A stretch of 64,000 nt of DNA. Source: GCA-003244245 sp050699635 (GTDB taxonomy: Bacteria > Actinomycetota > Actinomycetes > Mycobacteriales > Pseudonocardiaceae). Positions within the stretch are counted from its first letter, which is position 1; the number at the start of each line of letters is the position of its first letter. The DNA is taken from positions 1 to 64,000 of the forward strand of contig JBOHFK010000007.1 of assembly GCA_050699635.1 (NCBI GenBank). Direction: 5' to 3'. Of this stretch, positions 54,456-63,001 are shown piece after piece. A program made the position numbers and the translations under genes. The notes under the pieces were generated by a model. That model saw only the letters and a list, made by a program, of their open reading frames with translations, did not search any database and was not told the DNA's origin.

Positions 54456-56006
54456 TCAGGCGAAGCGAGCGGCGACCGCGCGCAGCGGGGCGAGTCGACC
54501 GCGGGTCGGGACCGTCCACAGTGGATGCCCGCGGAGGCCCCGGGTGGCCAGCAGGGCGTTGGCGGCGAGGAGCCCGCTGGTCGCGGCGCGTTCCATCAAC
54601 GCGACCGGCAGGTCGACCCGGGTGAGGTCGCCGGCGAGTACTACGGCGGGATCGGGGGTGATGATGGTCGGCCGATCGCGGAAGGTTCCCGGCGCGAACA
54701 ACGGGCAGTCGGCGCGCAGCTCGTGGCGCTCATCGACGATCGAGGCAGCGGCGGTCTCCGGGTAGAGCCGGTGGAGCTCGTCGAGGAGCTGGCGCTTGCC
54801 GTGCTCCGGGTCTGTGGTCAGCGCGTAGGCGTGCAACTCCACCACCGAACCGCCGGTACGGCGGGCCCAGCGGGCTGCTTCGCCTTCGAAGCGTTCCAGC
54901 ACGCTGACGTTGTCCAGCGGACCGAATCCGCTGGTGCCGAGGAACCCAGGGCGGTCGGGACGCACCGGCCGGTCCAGCCACAACCGGGAGACCAGGAACG
55001 GCGGGGCGCTGCGCAGCCGCGCGATGCGCGCCCGCCAGGGCGCTTCCCCGAGCTCGGGGGATGCCTCGAGCAGCGTCTGCAACCCGGGGACGTCGGTGGC
55101 GAGTACCACCGCGTCGACGTCGGTGTTGCCGGTGCCGGCCCGGACGGTGAAGCGACGTTCGCGCCCGGGCCTCACCTGCTCGACGGCGACGCCGGTGCCG
55201 ACCATCACGCCGATTTCGGCCAGGTAGTCGCCCATCGGTTCCCACAGGGCTTGCGGGAACGGCTCCGCGGTCACGTCGAACACCAGGCCCTCGGAAGAAC
55301 CCAGGAAGTAGATGTGGAACATGGTGGCCAGTTCAGCCGCCGACAGCTCCCGCGGATCGGCGAAAAAGCTGCGGGAGAACACCGAGAACGCCAGGTGGCG
55401 CGCCGCGTCGGGGAAGCGCACCCGCTCCAGGAAGGTCATCGCATCCTGGTCGTCCAGCCGCCAGTACACCTCCGGCACCGACACGTCGACCAGCGGCAGC
55501 GCGGCCACCGGGTCGATCCGGGTGACCAGGTCCCGCATCGGGAAGGTGGGGCTGAACAGCGCGAAGGCCAGCGCGTTCCAAGGGGGCGTGCGCGGCAGGC
55601 CCTGAAAGGTGTCCCGATGACCTTGGGCGTCGACCAGCGGGTAGTCCGCCATCGGCACCAGCGCCCGGCCCAGCGGATCGGCCCGGCGCAGTAGTGCCCG
55701 CAGGTTGTAGTACTGCCGGAAGAAGGCATGGAAGCCGCGGCTCATGGTGACCGCGGATCCATCGGCCAGCGTGGTCGGCCAGCCCCGCACCCGGCCACCG
55801 AGCTGCTGCTCTCGTTCCAGCAGCTGCACCTGGACGCCACGTTCGGCCAGCGCTACCGCGGCCGCGATGCCGGCGATCCCACCGCCGACGACGGCGACTC
55901 GGGGAGGCGCTCCGTCGGGTCTGGGCCGGCCACCTCGTGGTGGGTGCAGCACGGCCCGCCGGTCCCGCCCGGGAGTCTTGTGGTTGCCGTTGCTGAGCGG
56001 TCTCAT
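54456..56006 (-). CDS. crtU: CrtU-like carotene desaturase/methyltransferase (FAD)
   Basis: 516 aa from MRPLSNGNHK (AGGAAG upstream). FAD-binding VAVVGGGIAGIAAAVALAER, then the family block SRGFHAFFRQYYNLRALLRR, RFPDAARHLAFSVFSRSFFA and MFHIYFLGSSEGLVFDVTAE. CrtU (isorenieratene synthase type) turns the beta-rings of beta-carotene into aromatic rings with methyl migration. Its start overlaps the crtT stop (ATGA). Lycopene cyclase and earlier carotenoid genes are not in the window. The final codons are duplicated at 51850-51864. Confidence 0.85.
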   Translation of the reverse strand: MRPLSNGNHKTPGRDRRAVLHPPRGGRPRPDGAPPRVAVVGGGIAGIAAAVALAERGVQVQLLEREQQLGGRVRGWPTTLADGSAVTMSRGFHAFFRQYYNLRALLRRADPLGRALVPMADYPLVDAQGHRDTFQGLPRTPPWNALAFALFSPTFPMRDLVTRIDPVAALPLVDVSVPEVYWRLDDQDAMTFLERVRFPDAARHLAFSVFSRSFFADPRELSAAELATMFHIYFLGSSEGLVFDVTAEPFPQALWEPMGDYLAEIGVMVGTGVAVEQVRPGRERRFTVRAGTGNTDVDAVVLATDVPGLQTLLEASPELGEAPWRARIARLRSAPPFLVSRLWLDRPVRPDRPGFLGTSGFGPLDNVSVLERFEGEAARWARRTGGSVVELHAYALTTDPEHGKRQLLDELHRLYPETAAASIVDERHELRADCPLFAPGTFRDRPTIITPDPAVVLAGDLTRVDLPVALMERAATSGLLAANALLATRGLRGHPLWTVPTRGRLAPLRAVAARFA

Positions 56007-56704
56007 CGGGGCTTCCTGGCGACGACGGTGTGCACGATGCCACGTTCCCAGCCCGGCATCGTGTCGATCTGGGTGTCGACCAGTCCGTGTCTCCGCAACC
56101 GCCCGGCCAGGGCATCCACCGTGTCGAACCGCAACACGCTGCGCCACAGGTAGCGGTAGAGCGCAGCCCGGCCGGTGACCACCTTTCCGGCCGGGATGAT
56201 CACACTCCAGCACACCGCGGTCCAGATCGCCCGGTGCAGTGCCCGGCCGTCCAGCGCGTAGTCGTGCACCCCGAGCGGCGCGCCCGGCGCCAGCTGGTCG
56301 CATAACGCCGCCAGCGCCGGATCGGGATCTGGCAGATTGCGCACCAGGTAAGCGGCGAAGATCCCGTCGAAGGGCCCTTGGACCCCGGCTTCGGCGAGTG
56401 CCTCGGCCCGGGCATGCACGAACGACACCCCCGCTGGCCAGTTCGCCTGCCGGGCCTGGGCGAGCATGCCGACCGATCCGTCCACCGCGGTGATCCGGGC
56501 CTTTGGCGCCGCCGCCAGCAGCGCCAACGTCGACGCCCCGGTCCCGCAACCCAGATCCAGCAGGTGCAGCCCCGCGCCGTCGCCGGGTAGTCGCATCCGC
56601 CGGGCGGAGCGGGCCAGATTGCGATAGTAACCTGGGCTTGCGCCCACCAGCCGGTCGTAGCTGGCCGCGGCCGAGTCGAACTCCCTCGTTACGTCGATCG
56701 TCAC
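56003..56704 (-). CDS. SAM-dependent methyltransferase (CrtT-like)
   Basis: 233 aa. Class I methyltransferase: LHLLDLGCGTGASTLALLAA (motif I), ITAVDGSVGMLAQAR (acidic loop), FDGIFAAYLVRNLPDPDPAL (UbiE-like). The C-terminal WSVIIPAGKVVTGRAALYRY is as in the CrtT proteins found beside CrtU. The exact reaction of CrtT is not settled. It is translationally coupled to crtU and first in that unit. Confidence 0.78.
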   Translation of the reverse strand: MTIDVTREFDSAAASYDRLVGASPGYYRNLARSARRMRLPGDGAGLHLLDLGCGTGASTLALLAAAPKARITAVDGSVGMLAQARQANWPAGVSFVHARAEALAEAGVQGPFDGIFAAYLVRNLPDPDPALAALCDQLAPGAPLGVHDYALDGRALHRAIWTAVCWSVIIPAGKVVTGRAALYRYLWRSVLRFDTVDALAGRLRRHGLVDTQIDTMPGWERGIVHTVVARKPR

Positions 56705-56822
56705 GAAAGGAGCCTACGGCTACCCGCGCCGATCGGTTCACCTGCAGCGGAGCGAGTCGGGACCAGGCGCGCGTACCGGGTGATTGCCCGCTCGAACGCG
56801 GGCTGCCGACCATGACCGTCGT

Positions 56823-56889
56823 CATGATCGCGAGTTGTGTGCGTGAGGCGACAAATTATGTCGTTCCACGCACACAAACAGCGATCATG
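56823..56889. repeat. Three-tier palindromic hairpin, copy 1
   Basis: Perfect stems CATGATCGC/GCGATCATG (9 bp), TTGTGTGCGTG/CACGCACACAA (11 bp) and CGACA/TGTCG (5 bp) are nested with symmetric 3-nt internal loops and a 5-nt apical loop. It lies between the crtT start and the glgE stop. Copies 2 and 3 (61836 and 62875) keep the architecture with different stem sequence. Confidence 0.9.
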
Positions 56890-56931
56890 GGTCAGCGAGG
56901 TGGCGCTGTGCCGGACTCGGCCACGTCAGAT

Positions 56932-59001
56932 TCACCGCATAGACTTCGGAGCTGTGGGGCGGTCCATCTGCATGATGTGGGCGACGGCGCGCCAGGGTTG
57001 CAGTTGCACGAAGTTGACCTCGCCCCAGTTGTAGGTTTCGCCGCTGACCTCGTCGTGCACGTCAAAGCGATCTGACCAGTCCATCCCGAGCACGGGGAGA
57101 TCCAGCCGGACCGTCCCGCTGACGGTGGTGAACGGGTCCAGGGTGAGCACGCAGATCACGGTGTCACCGGTGACCGGATCGATCTTGGAATAGGCCAGCA
57201 TGTAGTCGCTGTCCACCCGGTGGAACCGTAGGGTGCGCAGCTGTTGCAGGGCAGGATGGGCCCGTCGGATCGTGTTGAGCCGGGTAATCCAGGGCTCCAG
57301 GGATCGGCCCTGAGCCAGCGCGGCGGTGAAGTCCCGGGGGCGCAGCTGGTATTTCTCGCTGTCCAGGTATTCCTCGCTGCCTGGCGCTACCGGCGTGTTC
57401 TCGTAGAGCTCGAAACCGGAGTAGACACCCCAGGAGGGCGACAGCGTCGCGGCCAGCGTTGCGCGGATGGCGAACATGCCGGGGCCGCCCTGTTGTAGTG
57501 ACGCGTGCAGGATGTCCGGCGTATTGACGAAGAAGTTCGGCCGGACTTCGTCGGCCCGGGACGCCAGCTCCGTTGCGTAATCCGTGATTTCCTGTTTGCC
57601 GGTGCGCCAGGTGAAATAGGTGTAGGACTGGGTGAAACCCAGCCGGGCCAGCCCGTAGAGCCGAGCGGGTCGGGTGAACGCCTCGGACAGAAAAAGCACA
57701 TCCGGGTATCGGTCCTTGATCTGCCAGATCAGCCACTGCCAGAAATCCGGTGGTTTGGTGTGCGGATTGTCAACGCGAAAGATCCGCACACCGTGCTGCG
57801 CCCAGAAATCCATTACCCGCAGCATTTCCAGGTAAATACCGCGGGGATCGGAGTCGAAGTTGAGCGGGTAGATGTCCTGGTAGCGTTTGGGTGGATTCTC
57901 GGCGTAGGCGATGGACCCGTCCGGGCGGGTGGTGAACCACTCCTGGTGCTCTTTGGCCCACGGGTGGTCCGGGGCGCATTGCAGCGCGTAGTCCAGCGCG
58001 ACCTCCATGCCAAGCTCACGAGCCCGACGGACGAAGGCCTCGAAGTCCGCAAGGGTGCCCAATTGGGGATGTACCGCATCGTGGCCGCCCTCGACCGAAC
58101 CGATCCCCCACGGCGACCCGACATCATCGGGGCCGACATCGGTCGTGTTGTTCGGGCCCTTACGGTTCACCTCGCCGATCGGGTGAATCGGTGGCAGGTA
58201 CACCACGTCGAAGCCCATCCTGGCGATCCGGTCCAATTCGCCGGTGGCGGTGGCGAAGGTGCCGTGCACCGGGTTGCCCTGAGTGTCCCAACCGCCGGTG
58301 GAGCGCGGGAAGAACTCATACCAGGAGCTGAACAGCGCCCGGGGGCGGTCCACCCACACCTTGTGCGAAGCGCCCCGGGTGATCAGGTCACGGAGTGGAT
58401 CGGCGGTCATGACCTCGATCACTGGCACGGATAGCGCCGATCCCACCCGCTCGTCGAGGCCGCGACCGGAAGCCCGCAACGCCGCCGCCGCTGTGCTGAG
58501 CGCCGTTCTGTTGACCTGCTGACCGGGCCGGCGAGCCGCTCGCTCCAGCAGGCGAGCACCGGTGATCAAGTCGTTCTCCAGCTCAGCCCCGGTCTGCCCA
58601 GCATCGATCTTCACCTCGATCGCATGCCGCCAGGTCTCCCACGGGTCGGCCCAGCCATCCACCCGGAAGTTCCACCACCCGACCTGATCCGCCACCACAG
58701 TCGCGGTGAACTGATCGGTGCCCGGCGGCCCTGGTCGCATCCGGACCTGGCTGGTCGGGCGGCCGCCGGGACCGCGCCAGACCACGGTGGCGCCCACCGC
58801 ATCGTGTCCCTCACGCCACACCGTGGCGCCAACCGGCACATGCTCCCCGACCACAGCCTTGCTCGGATACCTTCCGCAGGAGACTGCGGGTGTCACCCCA
58901 TCAATGGCGATCCGACCACTCACCGCTGCCCGCCCCTTCGCCCCGATCCTGGTCCCTAGTGTGCCGGGAGAGACCGCCTGGTGTCGCCTCGAACGCGTCA
59001 T
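56932..59001 (-). CDS. glgE: Alpha-1,4-glucan:maltose-1-phosphate maltosyltransferase
   Basis: About 689 aa from the ATG at 59001. A GTG at 58923 (AAGGGG nine bases away) would give 663 aa starting at the conserved VSGRIAIDGVTPAVSCGRYP, and is a serious alternative. GH13_3: GFDVVYLPPIHPIGEVNRKG, catalytic Asp in GVRIFRVDNPHTKPPDFW, acid Glu in VLFLSEAFTRPA, NTPDILHASLQQGG. It adds maltosyl units from maltose-1-phosphate to linear glucan chains. It is divergent from glgP. Confidence 0.96.
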   Translation of the reverse strand: MTRSRRHQAVSPGTLGTRIGAKGRAAVSGRIAIDGVTPAVSCGRYPSKAVVGEHVPVGATVWREGHDAVGATVVWRGPGGRPTSQVRMRPGPPGTDQFTATVVADQVGWWNFRVDGWADPWETWRHAIEVKIDAGQTGAELENDLITGARLLERAARRPGQQVNRTALSTAAAALRASGRGLDERVGSALSVPVIEVMTADPLRDLITRGASHKVWVDRPRALFSSWYEFFPRSTGGWDTQGNPVHGTFATATGELDRIARMGFDVVYLPPIHPIGEVNRKGPNNTTDVGPDDVGSPWGIGSVEGGHDAVHPQLGTLADFEAFVRRARELGMEVALDYALQCAPDHPWAKEHQEWFTTRPDGSIAYAENPPKRYQDIYPLNFDSDPRGIYLEMLRVMDFWAQHGVRIFRVDNPHTKPPDFWQWLIWQIKDRYPDVLFLSEAFTRPARLYGLARLGFTQSYTYFTWRTGKQEITDYATELASRADEVRPNFFVNTPDILHASLQQGGPGMFAIRATLAATLSPSWGVYSGFELYENTPVAPGSEEYLDSEKYQLRPRDFTAALAQGRSLEPWITRLNTIRRAHPALQQLRTLRFHRVDSDYMLAYSKIDPVTGDTVICVLTLDPFTTVSGTVRLDLPVLGMDWSDRFDVHDEVSGETYNWGEVNFVQLQPWRAVAHIMQMDRPTAPKSMR

Positions 59002-59160
59002 CTGAGCGGTCTCGATCGGGCGCACGTGGTTGTCGCCGCCTGCGACGGGCAGATCGGGCACGACCGAGGGGTTACGGGTTAGTAAATTAATCCGACGCAC
59101 GCGACGGCGAGCGGGCGTTGAGCCATCGGGTCGACCCCACCCTCAGGATAAAGTCCGTTC
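59002..59160. promoter_or_regulatory. Divergent glgE-glgP promoter region
   Basis: 159 bp between the two start codons, with the only clearly AT-rich patch locally (GTTAGTAAATTAAT near 59080). It must drive both genes of glucan synthesis and breakdown. No operator could be defined by eye. Confidence 0.5.
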
Positions 59161-61821
59161 GTGAGAGCACTGCGCCGCTTCACCGTCCGCGCTCAGCTGC
59201 CGGAGCCCCTGGCGCCGCTGGAGACATTGGCCACCAACCTCCGCTGGACCTGGCACCAGCCGACCCAGGACCTGTTCGCCTCGCTGGACGAGCGCACCTG
59301 GGCCGCGGTCAACGGTGACCCGGTACGGCTACTCGGAGAGATCCCCACCGCGCGGCTGACTGCGCTCGCCGCCGACGAGACCGTGGTGACCCGCACCATG
59401 GAGCTCGCCGCAGACTTGCGCCGCTATCTGGATGAGCCCCGGTGGTACCAGCAGCGCCCGGAGAAGCTGCCCGCTGCGATCGCCTACTTCTCTATGGAGT
59501 TCGGTGTCTCGGAGGTGCTGCCGTTCTACTCCGGAGGCCTGGGCGTGCTGGCGGGCGACCACCTCAAGGCCGCCTCGGATCTGGGGGTGCCGCTGATCGG
59601 GGTCGGGTTGCTCTACTGCTCGGGCTACTTCCGGCAGTCCTTGTCGCTCGATGGCTGGCAGCTGGAGCACTACCCGGTGCTGGACCCGCAAGGCCTGCCG
59701 CTGCGGCTGCTGGCCGATGACACCGGAGCGCCGCTGCTGGTGGACGTCGGTATGCCGCACCGGCCAGTGCTGCGGGCGCGGATCTGGCGTGCCGATGTCG
59801 GGCGGGTGCCGCTGCTGTTGCTGGACAGCGACATCGAGGACAATCCCGACGACCTGCGGGGGGTGACCGATCGGCTCTACGGCGGGGATCAGGACCACCG
59901 GATCACCCAGGAGATCCTGGCCGGGATCGGCGGTGTCCGGGCGGTCCGGCTGTTCTGCCGACTCACCGGCCATCCCGAGCCGGAGGTCTTCCACACCAAC
60001 GAAGGTCACGCCGGCTTCCTCGGCCTGGAGCGGATCCGGGAACTGGTCACCGGCGAGGGCTTGGGCTTCGACCAGGCACTGGCGGCCGTGCGGGCCGGCA
60101 CCGTGTTCACCACCCACACTCCGGTGCCGGCCGGGATCGACCGCTTCCCGGTGGGCCTGGTGCGGCGCTACTTCGATGCGCCGCCGGACCCACTCCTGCT
60201 GAACCCTTTTGAATCGCCGGGGAAGGCTTTGCTGCCCGGTGTCGACCTTGCCCGGGTTCTGGAGCTCGGGGCTGAGGGGGACCCCGGAATGTTCAACATG
60301 GCGCACATGGGTCTGCGGCTGGCGCAGCGCGCCAACGGTGTCTCCCAGCTGCATGGCGCCGTGTCCCGGGCGATGTTCCGCGGTTTATGGCCACAGTTCG
60401 ACATCGACGAGGTCCCGATCGGATCGATCACCAACGGGGTGCACGGGCCGACCTGGGCCGCCCGGGAGATCACCAGCCTGCTCGGCGAGTCCGACAACGG
60501 CAGTGCAGCATCGTCAGCGTCCGACGCCCTGCTGTGGGAGCTGCGTGGCATGCTGCGGGCCAAGCTGGTGGATGAGGTGCGCAGGCGGGTCCGGGCCGCC
60601 TGGCTGGAGCGCGGGGCTTCCGCACCTGAGCTGGGCTGGACCGCGCGGGTCTTCGACCCCGACGTGCTGACCATGGGTTTTGCCCGCCGGGTACCCACCT
60701 ACAAGCGGCTCACCCTGATGCTGCGGGACCCCGAACGGCTCCGGGCGCTGTTGCTGGACCCCGAACACCCCGTGCAGCTGATCATCGCTGGCAAGTCCCA
60801 CCCTGCGGACGACGGGGGCAAGGCGCTCATCCAGCAGGTGGTGCAGTTCGCCGACTCGCCGGACGTGCGGCACCGGATGGTGTTCCTGCCCGACTACGAC
60901 ATGTCGATGGCCCGATACCTGTACTGGGGCTGCGATGTCTGGCTCAACAACCCGCTGCGGCCCCTGGAAGCGTGTGGCACCTCCGGGATGAAGTCCGCGC
61001 TCAACGGTGGGCTGAACCTGTCCATTCGGGACGGGTGGTGGGACGAGCTCTACGACGGGAAGAACGGCTGGGCGATCCCGACCGCCGATGGCGTCGAGAA
61101 TGATGAACGGCGCGACACCCTGGAGGCCAACGCGCTCTACGAGCTGATCGCCACCCTGGTCGCTCCCCAGTTCTACGACCGTGGGACCGACGGCGTGCCG
61201 ACCAGCTGGGTGTCCCTGGTGCGCCACACCCTGGCCACCCTGGGTCCACAGGTCCAGGCCAGCCGGATGGTGCAGGAGTACGTGGAACGGCTCTATGCAC
61301 CCGCTGCCAGCTCGGCCGCGGTGGTGCTGGCCGATTCCTTCGCCGGGGCGCGCGCGCTGGCTGACTACCGCTCGCGGGTCCGGGCCGCCTGGCCTGCCGT
61401 GCGGGTCGCGCAGGTGGATATCTCGGGCCTGCCCGACACGCCCGTGCTCGGGTCGGAGATGACCGTCCGCGCCGCTGTCATGTTGGCGGGCCTGCGGCCC
61501 GCTGACGTTCACGTTCAGGCCGTGGTCGGCCGGGTGGACGACGGTGACGAGCTACGGGACCCGCTCGTCGTCACCATGGACCCGGTCGAGACCCCCGACT
61601 CTGCCGATGGAAGCGCCCAAGGCGCCCGGGCCGATGGAAGCGCCCAAGGCGCCCGGGCCGATGGGGACGCCGAAGGCGCCCGGGCCGATGGGGATGACCG
61701 GTTCGAGGCAACCGTGCGCCTTCCGCACGCCGGCCTGCTCGGCTACACCGTGCGGATCCTGCCCTCCCACCCCCTCATGGCCACCCCCGCCGAGTTCGGC
61801 CTCCTCCATCTCGCCACTTGA
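59161..61821 (+). CDS. glgP: Alpha-glucan phosphorylase
   Basis: 886 aa, GTG start. GT35 of the type with a DUF3417 N-terminus (LEPLETLATNLRWTWHQPTQ equivalent). IAYFSMEFGVSEVLPFYSGG and FHTNEGHAGFLGLERIREL precede the PLP-lysine block RPLEACGTSGMKSALNGGLN. It releases glucose-1-phosphate from the alpha-1,4-glucan made by GlgE/GlgB. The C-terminal 100 residues contain a beta domain interrupted by a low-complexity ADGSAQGAR repeat that is unlikely to be catalytic. Confidence 0.95.
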   Translation: MRALRRFTVRAQLPEPLAPLETLATNLRWTWHQPTQDLFASLDERTWAAVNGDPVRLLGEIPTARLTALAADETVVTRTMELAADLRRYLDEPRWYQQRPEKLPAAIAYFSMEFGVSEVLPFYSGGLGVLAGDHLKAASDLGVPLIGVGLLYCSGYFRQSLSLDGWQLEHYPVLDPQGLPLRLLADDTGAPLLVDVGMPHRPVLRARIWRADVGRVPLLLLDSDIEDNPDDLRGVTDRLYGGDQDHRITQEILAGIGGVRAVRLFCRLTGHPEPEVFHTNEGHAGFLGLERIRELVTGEGLGFDQALAAVRAGTVFTTHTPVPAGIDRFPVGLVRRYFDAPPDPLLLNPFESPGKALLPGVDLARVLELGAEGDPGMFNMAHMGLRLAQRANGVSQLHGAVSRAMFRGLWPQFDIDEVPIGSITNGVHGPTWAAREITSLLGESDNGSAASSASDALLWELRGMLRAKLVDEVRRRVRAAWLERGASAPELGWTARVFDPDVLTMGFARRVPTYKRLTLMLRDPERLRALLLDPEHPVQLIIAGKSHPADDGGKALIQQVVQFADSPDVRHRMVFLPDYDMSMARYLYWGCDVWLNNPLRPLEACGTSGMKSALNGGLNLSIRDGWWDELYDGKNGWAIPTADGVENDERRDTLEANALYELIATLVAPQFYDRGTDGVPTSWVSLVRHTLATLGPQVQASRMVQEYVERLYAPAASSAAVVLADSFAGARALADYRSRVRAAWPAVRVAQVDISGLPDTPVLGSEMTVRAAVMLAGLRPADVHVQAVVGRVDDGDELRDPLVVTMDPVETPDSADGSAQGARADGSAQGARADGDAEGARADGDDRFEATVRLPHAGLLGYTVRILPSHPLMATPAEFGLLHLAT
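61603..61683 (+). repeat. 27-bp in-frame tandem repeat, three copies, in glgP
   Basis: Nine-codon units ADGSAQGAR, ADGSAQGAR and ADGDAEGAR, followed by a partial ADGDD. The first two are identical DNA. The insert separates two parts of the C-terminal domain. The same 27-bp period as the unrelated repeats at 28282 and 28547. Confidence 0.9.
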
Positions 61822-61835
61822 GGGGGTTAGCTGCG

Positions 61836-61900
61836 AAGATCGTGGTTTGGGTGCGCGGAACGACAGATTGTGTCGTTTCTGGCACTCGAACTGTGATCTT
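61836..61900. repeat. Three-tier palindromic hairpin, copy 2
   Basis: Stems AAGATC/GATCTT, TTTGGGTGC/GCACTCGAA (two G-U pairs) and AACGACA/TGTCGTT, with a 5-nt apical loop GATTG. It lies 15 bp after the glgP stop. It can act as a terminator-like structure, but no T-run follows. Confidence 0.85.
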
Positions 61901-61987
61901 GCCCGGGGTGCAGCAGAAGCTGTCCACAGCGGGGGTGTTGTCCACAGGGCAAGTACGCTGACGCACCGAGCGCCCGCCGACTCCGCG

Positions 61988-62878
61988 ATGCTGCCCGTCG
62001 TGTCGATCGAGGAACTTGCAGACTACCGGGACGGGGTGCTCACCCGGGCCGAGGCGGTGCGTGGCGGACTGACGCTCCGGCAAGTGCGGCACCGAGTCCG
62101 CGTCGGGCAGTGGACTCAGCTGCACCCGGGGATCTACCTGGTCGGTCAGCGGGAGGCTGATCAGCGAGCCAGCACGCGCGCGGCCGTGGCGTGGGCGGGC
62201 CCGGCTGCCGTGGCCAGTGGGCTGACCGCGGCATGGTGGTGGGGACTGCGCGACTGGGCGCCGGGTGCCACCGAAGTCACCGTGCCCCGGACGCGATCCC
62301 GCCGCAGCCCTCCGGATGTGGTGTTGCGGCGGCGGGATCTCGAGCCGGCGGACGCGGGTGTGGTTCGGGGGCTGCCGGTGACCGCATTGCCACTCACAGT
62401 TCTTGACGCCGCGGCAGCGCTGGGCAGCGACTCCGGGCCACCGCTGGTGGATCGGGCGTTGCAGCGATGGGTGTCCTTCGCCGAGTTGCATGCGGCGTAC
62501 TGTCGATCATTTGGTCGGCGCGGGTCACCATGGCTGGGTCGGGTGCTTCGGCAGGCGGCGGATCAGGCGTGCTCCCATGCCGAACGGATTTTGCACCGGC
62601 TGCTCCGGCGAGCCCAGATCAAGGGCTGGGTGGCCAATCACCGGGTGGTGTTGGCCGGAATCGAGTATCTGATCGACGTCGCTGTTGTGGAGCGCCGGCT
62701 GGCCATCGAGGTCGACGGATGGGCCTGGCATTCCGACGTCGATAGGTTTGGCCATGATCGGCGGCGACAGAACGCACTGGTGCTCGCTGGATGGACCGTG
62801 CTGCGTTTCACCTGGCACGACCTGGTGTCCCGGCCAGAGGCGGTGGTGGCGCAAATCAAGTTGGCGTTGCGGGGATGA
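61988..62878 (+). CDS. AbiEi-like winged-helix protein with DUF559 endonuclease-like domain
   Basis: 296 aa from MLPVVSIEELADYRDG. The N-terminus (VLTRAEAVRGGLTLRQVRHR, WTQLHPGIYLV) is the AbiEi antitoxin-type winged helix. The C-terminus is DUF559, a Vsr/PD-(D/E)xK-like fold: LAIEVDGWAWHSDVDRFGHD, RRRQNALVLAGWTVLRFTWH. This combination is common in actinobacteria, usually without an AbiEii toxin, and its job is unknown. The stop TGA lies in the left arm of hairpin copy 3. Confidence 0.82.
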   Translation: MLPVVSIEELADYRDGVLTRAEAVRGGLTLRQVRHRVRVGQWTQLHPGIYLVGQREADQRASTRAAVAWAGPAAVASGLTAAWWWGLRDWAPGATEVTVPRTRSRRSPPDVVLRRRDLEPADAGVVRGLPVTALPLTVLDAAAALGSDSGPPLVDRALQRWVSFAELHAAYCRSFGRRGSPWLGRVLRQAADQACSHAERILHRLLRRAQIKGWVANHRVVLAGIEYLIDVAVVERRLAIEVDGWAWHSDVDRFGHDRRRQNALVLAGWTVLRFTWHDLVSRPEAVVAQIKLALRG

Positions 62879-62939
62879 TCACGAATTGGGTGCCGTAGGC
62901 GACACCAGATGTCGCGCGGGGCACCCAAACCACGATCAT
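62875..62939. repeat. Three-tier palindromic hairpin, copy 3
   Basis: Stems ATGATC/GATCAT, TTGGGTGCC/GGCACCCAA and GCGACA/TGTCGC, with a 5-nt apical loop CCAGA and internal loops of 5x5 and 4x4. It sits between two convergent genes and overlaps the DUF559 stop codon. Same design as copies 1 and 2. Confidence 0.88.
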
Positions 62940-63001
62940 GGGGGTCACCACCGGCGCACGGATCCCCGCCGAGTTCCTTCACCTCGCCACCTGAGAACCG
63001 C

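Noticed and set aside
61836..61900. Simple rho-independent terminator of glgP
   Set aside because: No T-tract follows, and two other copies share the same three-tier architecture, one of them upstream of a gene start rather than after a stop.
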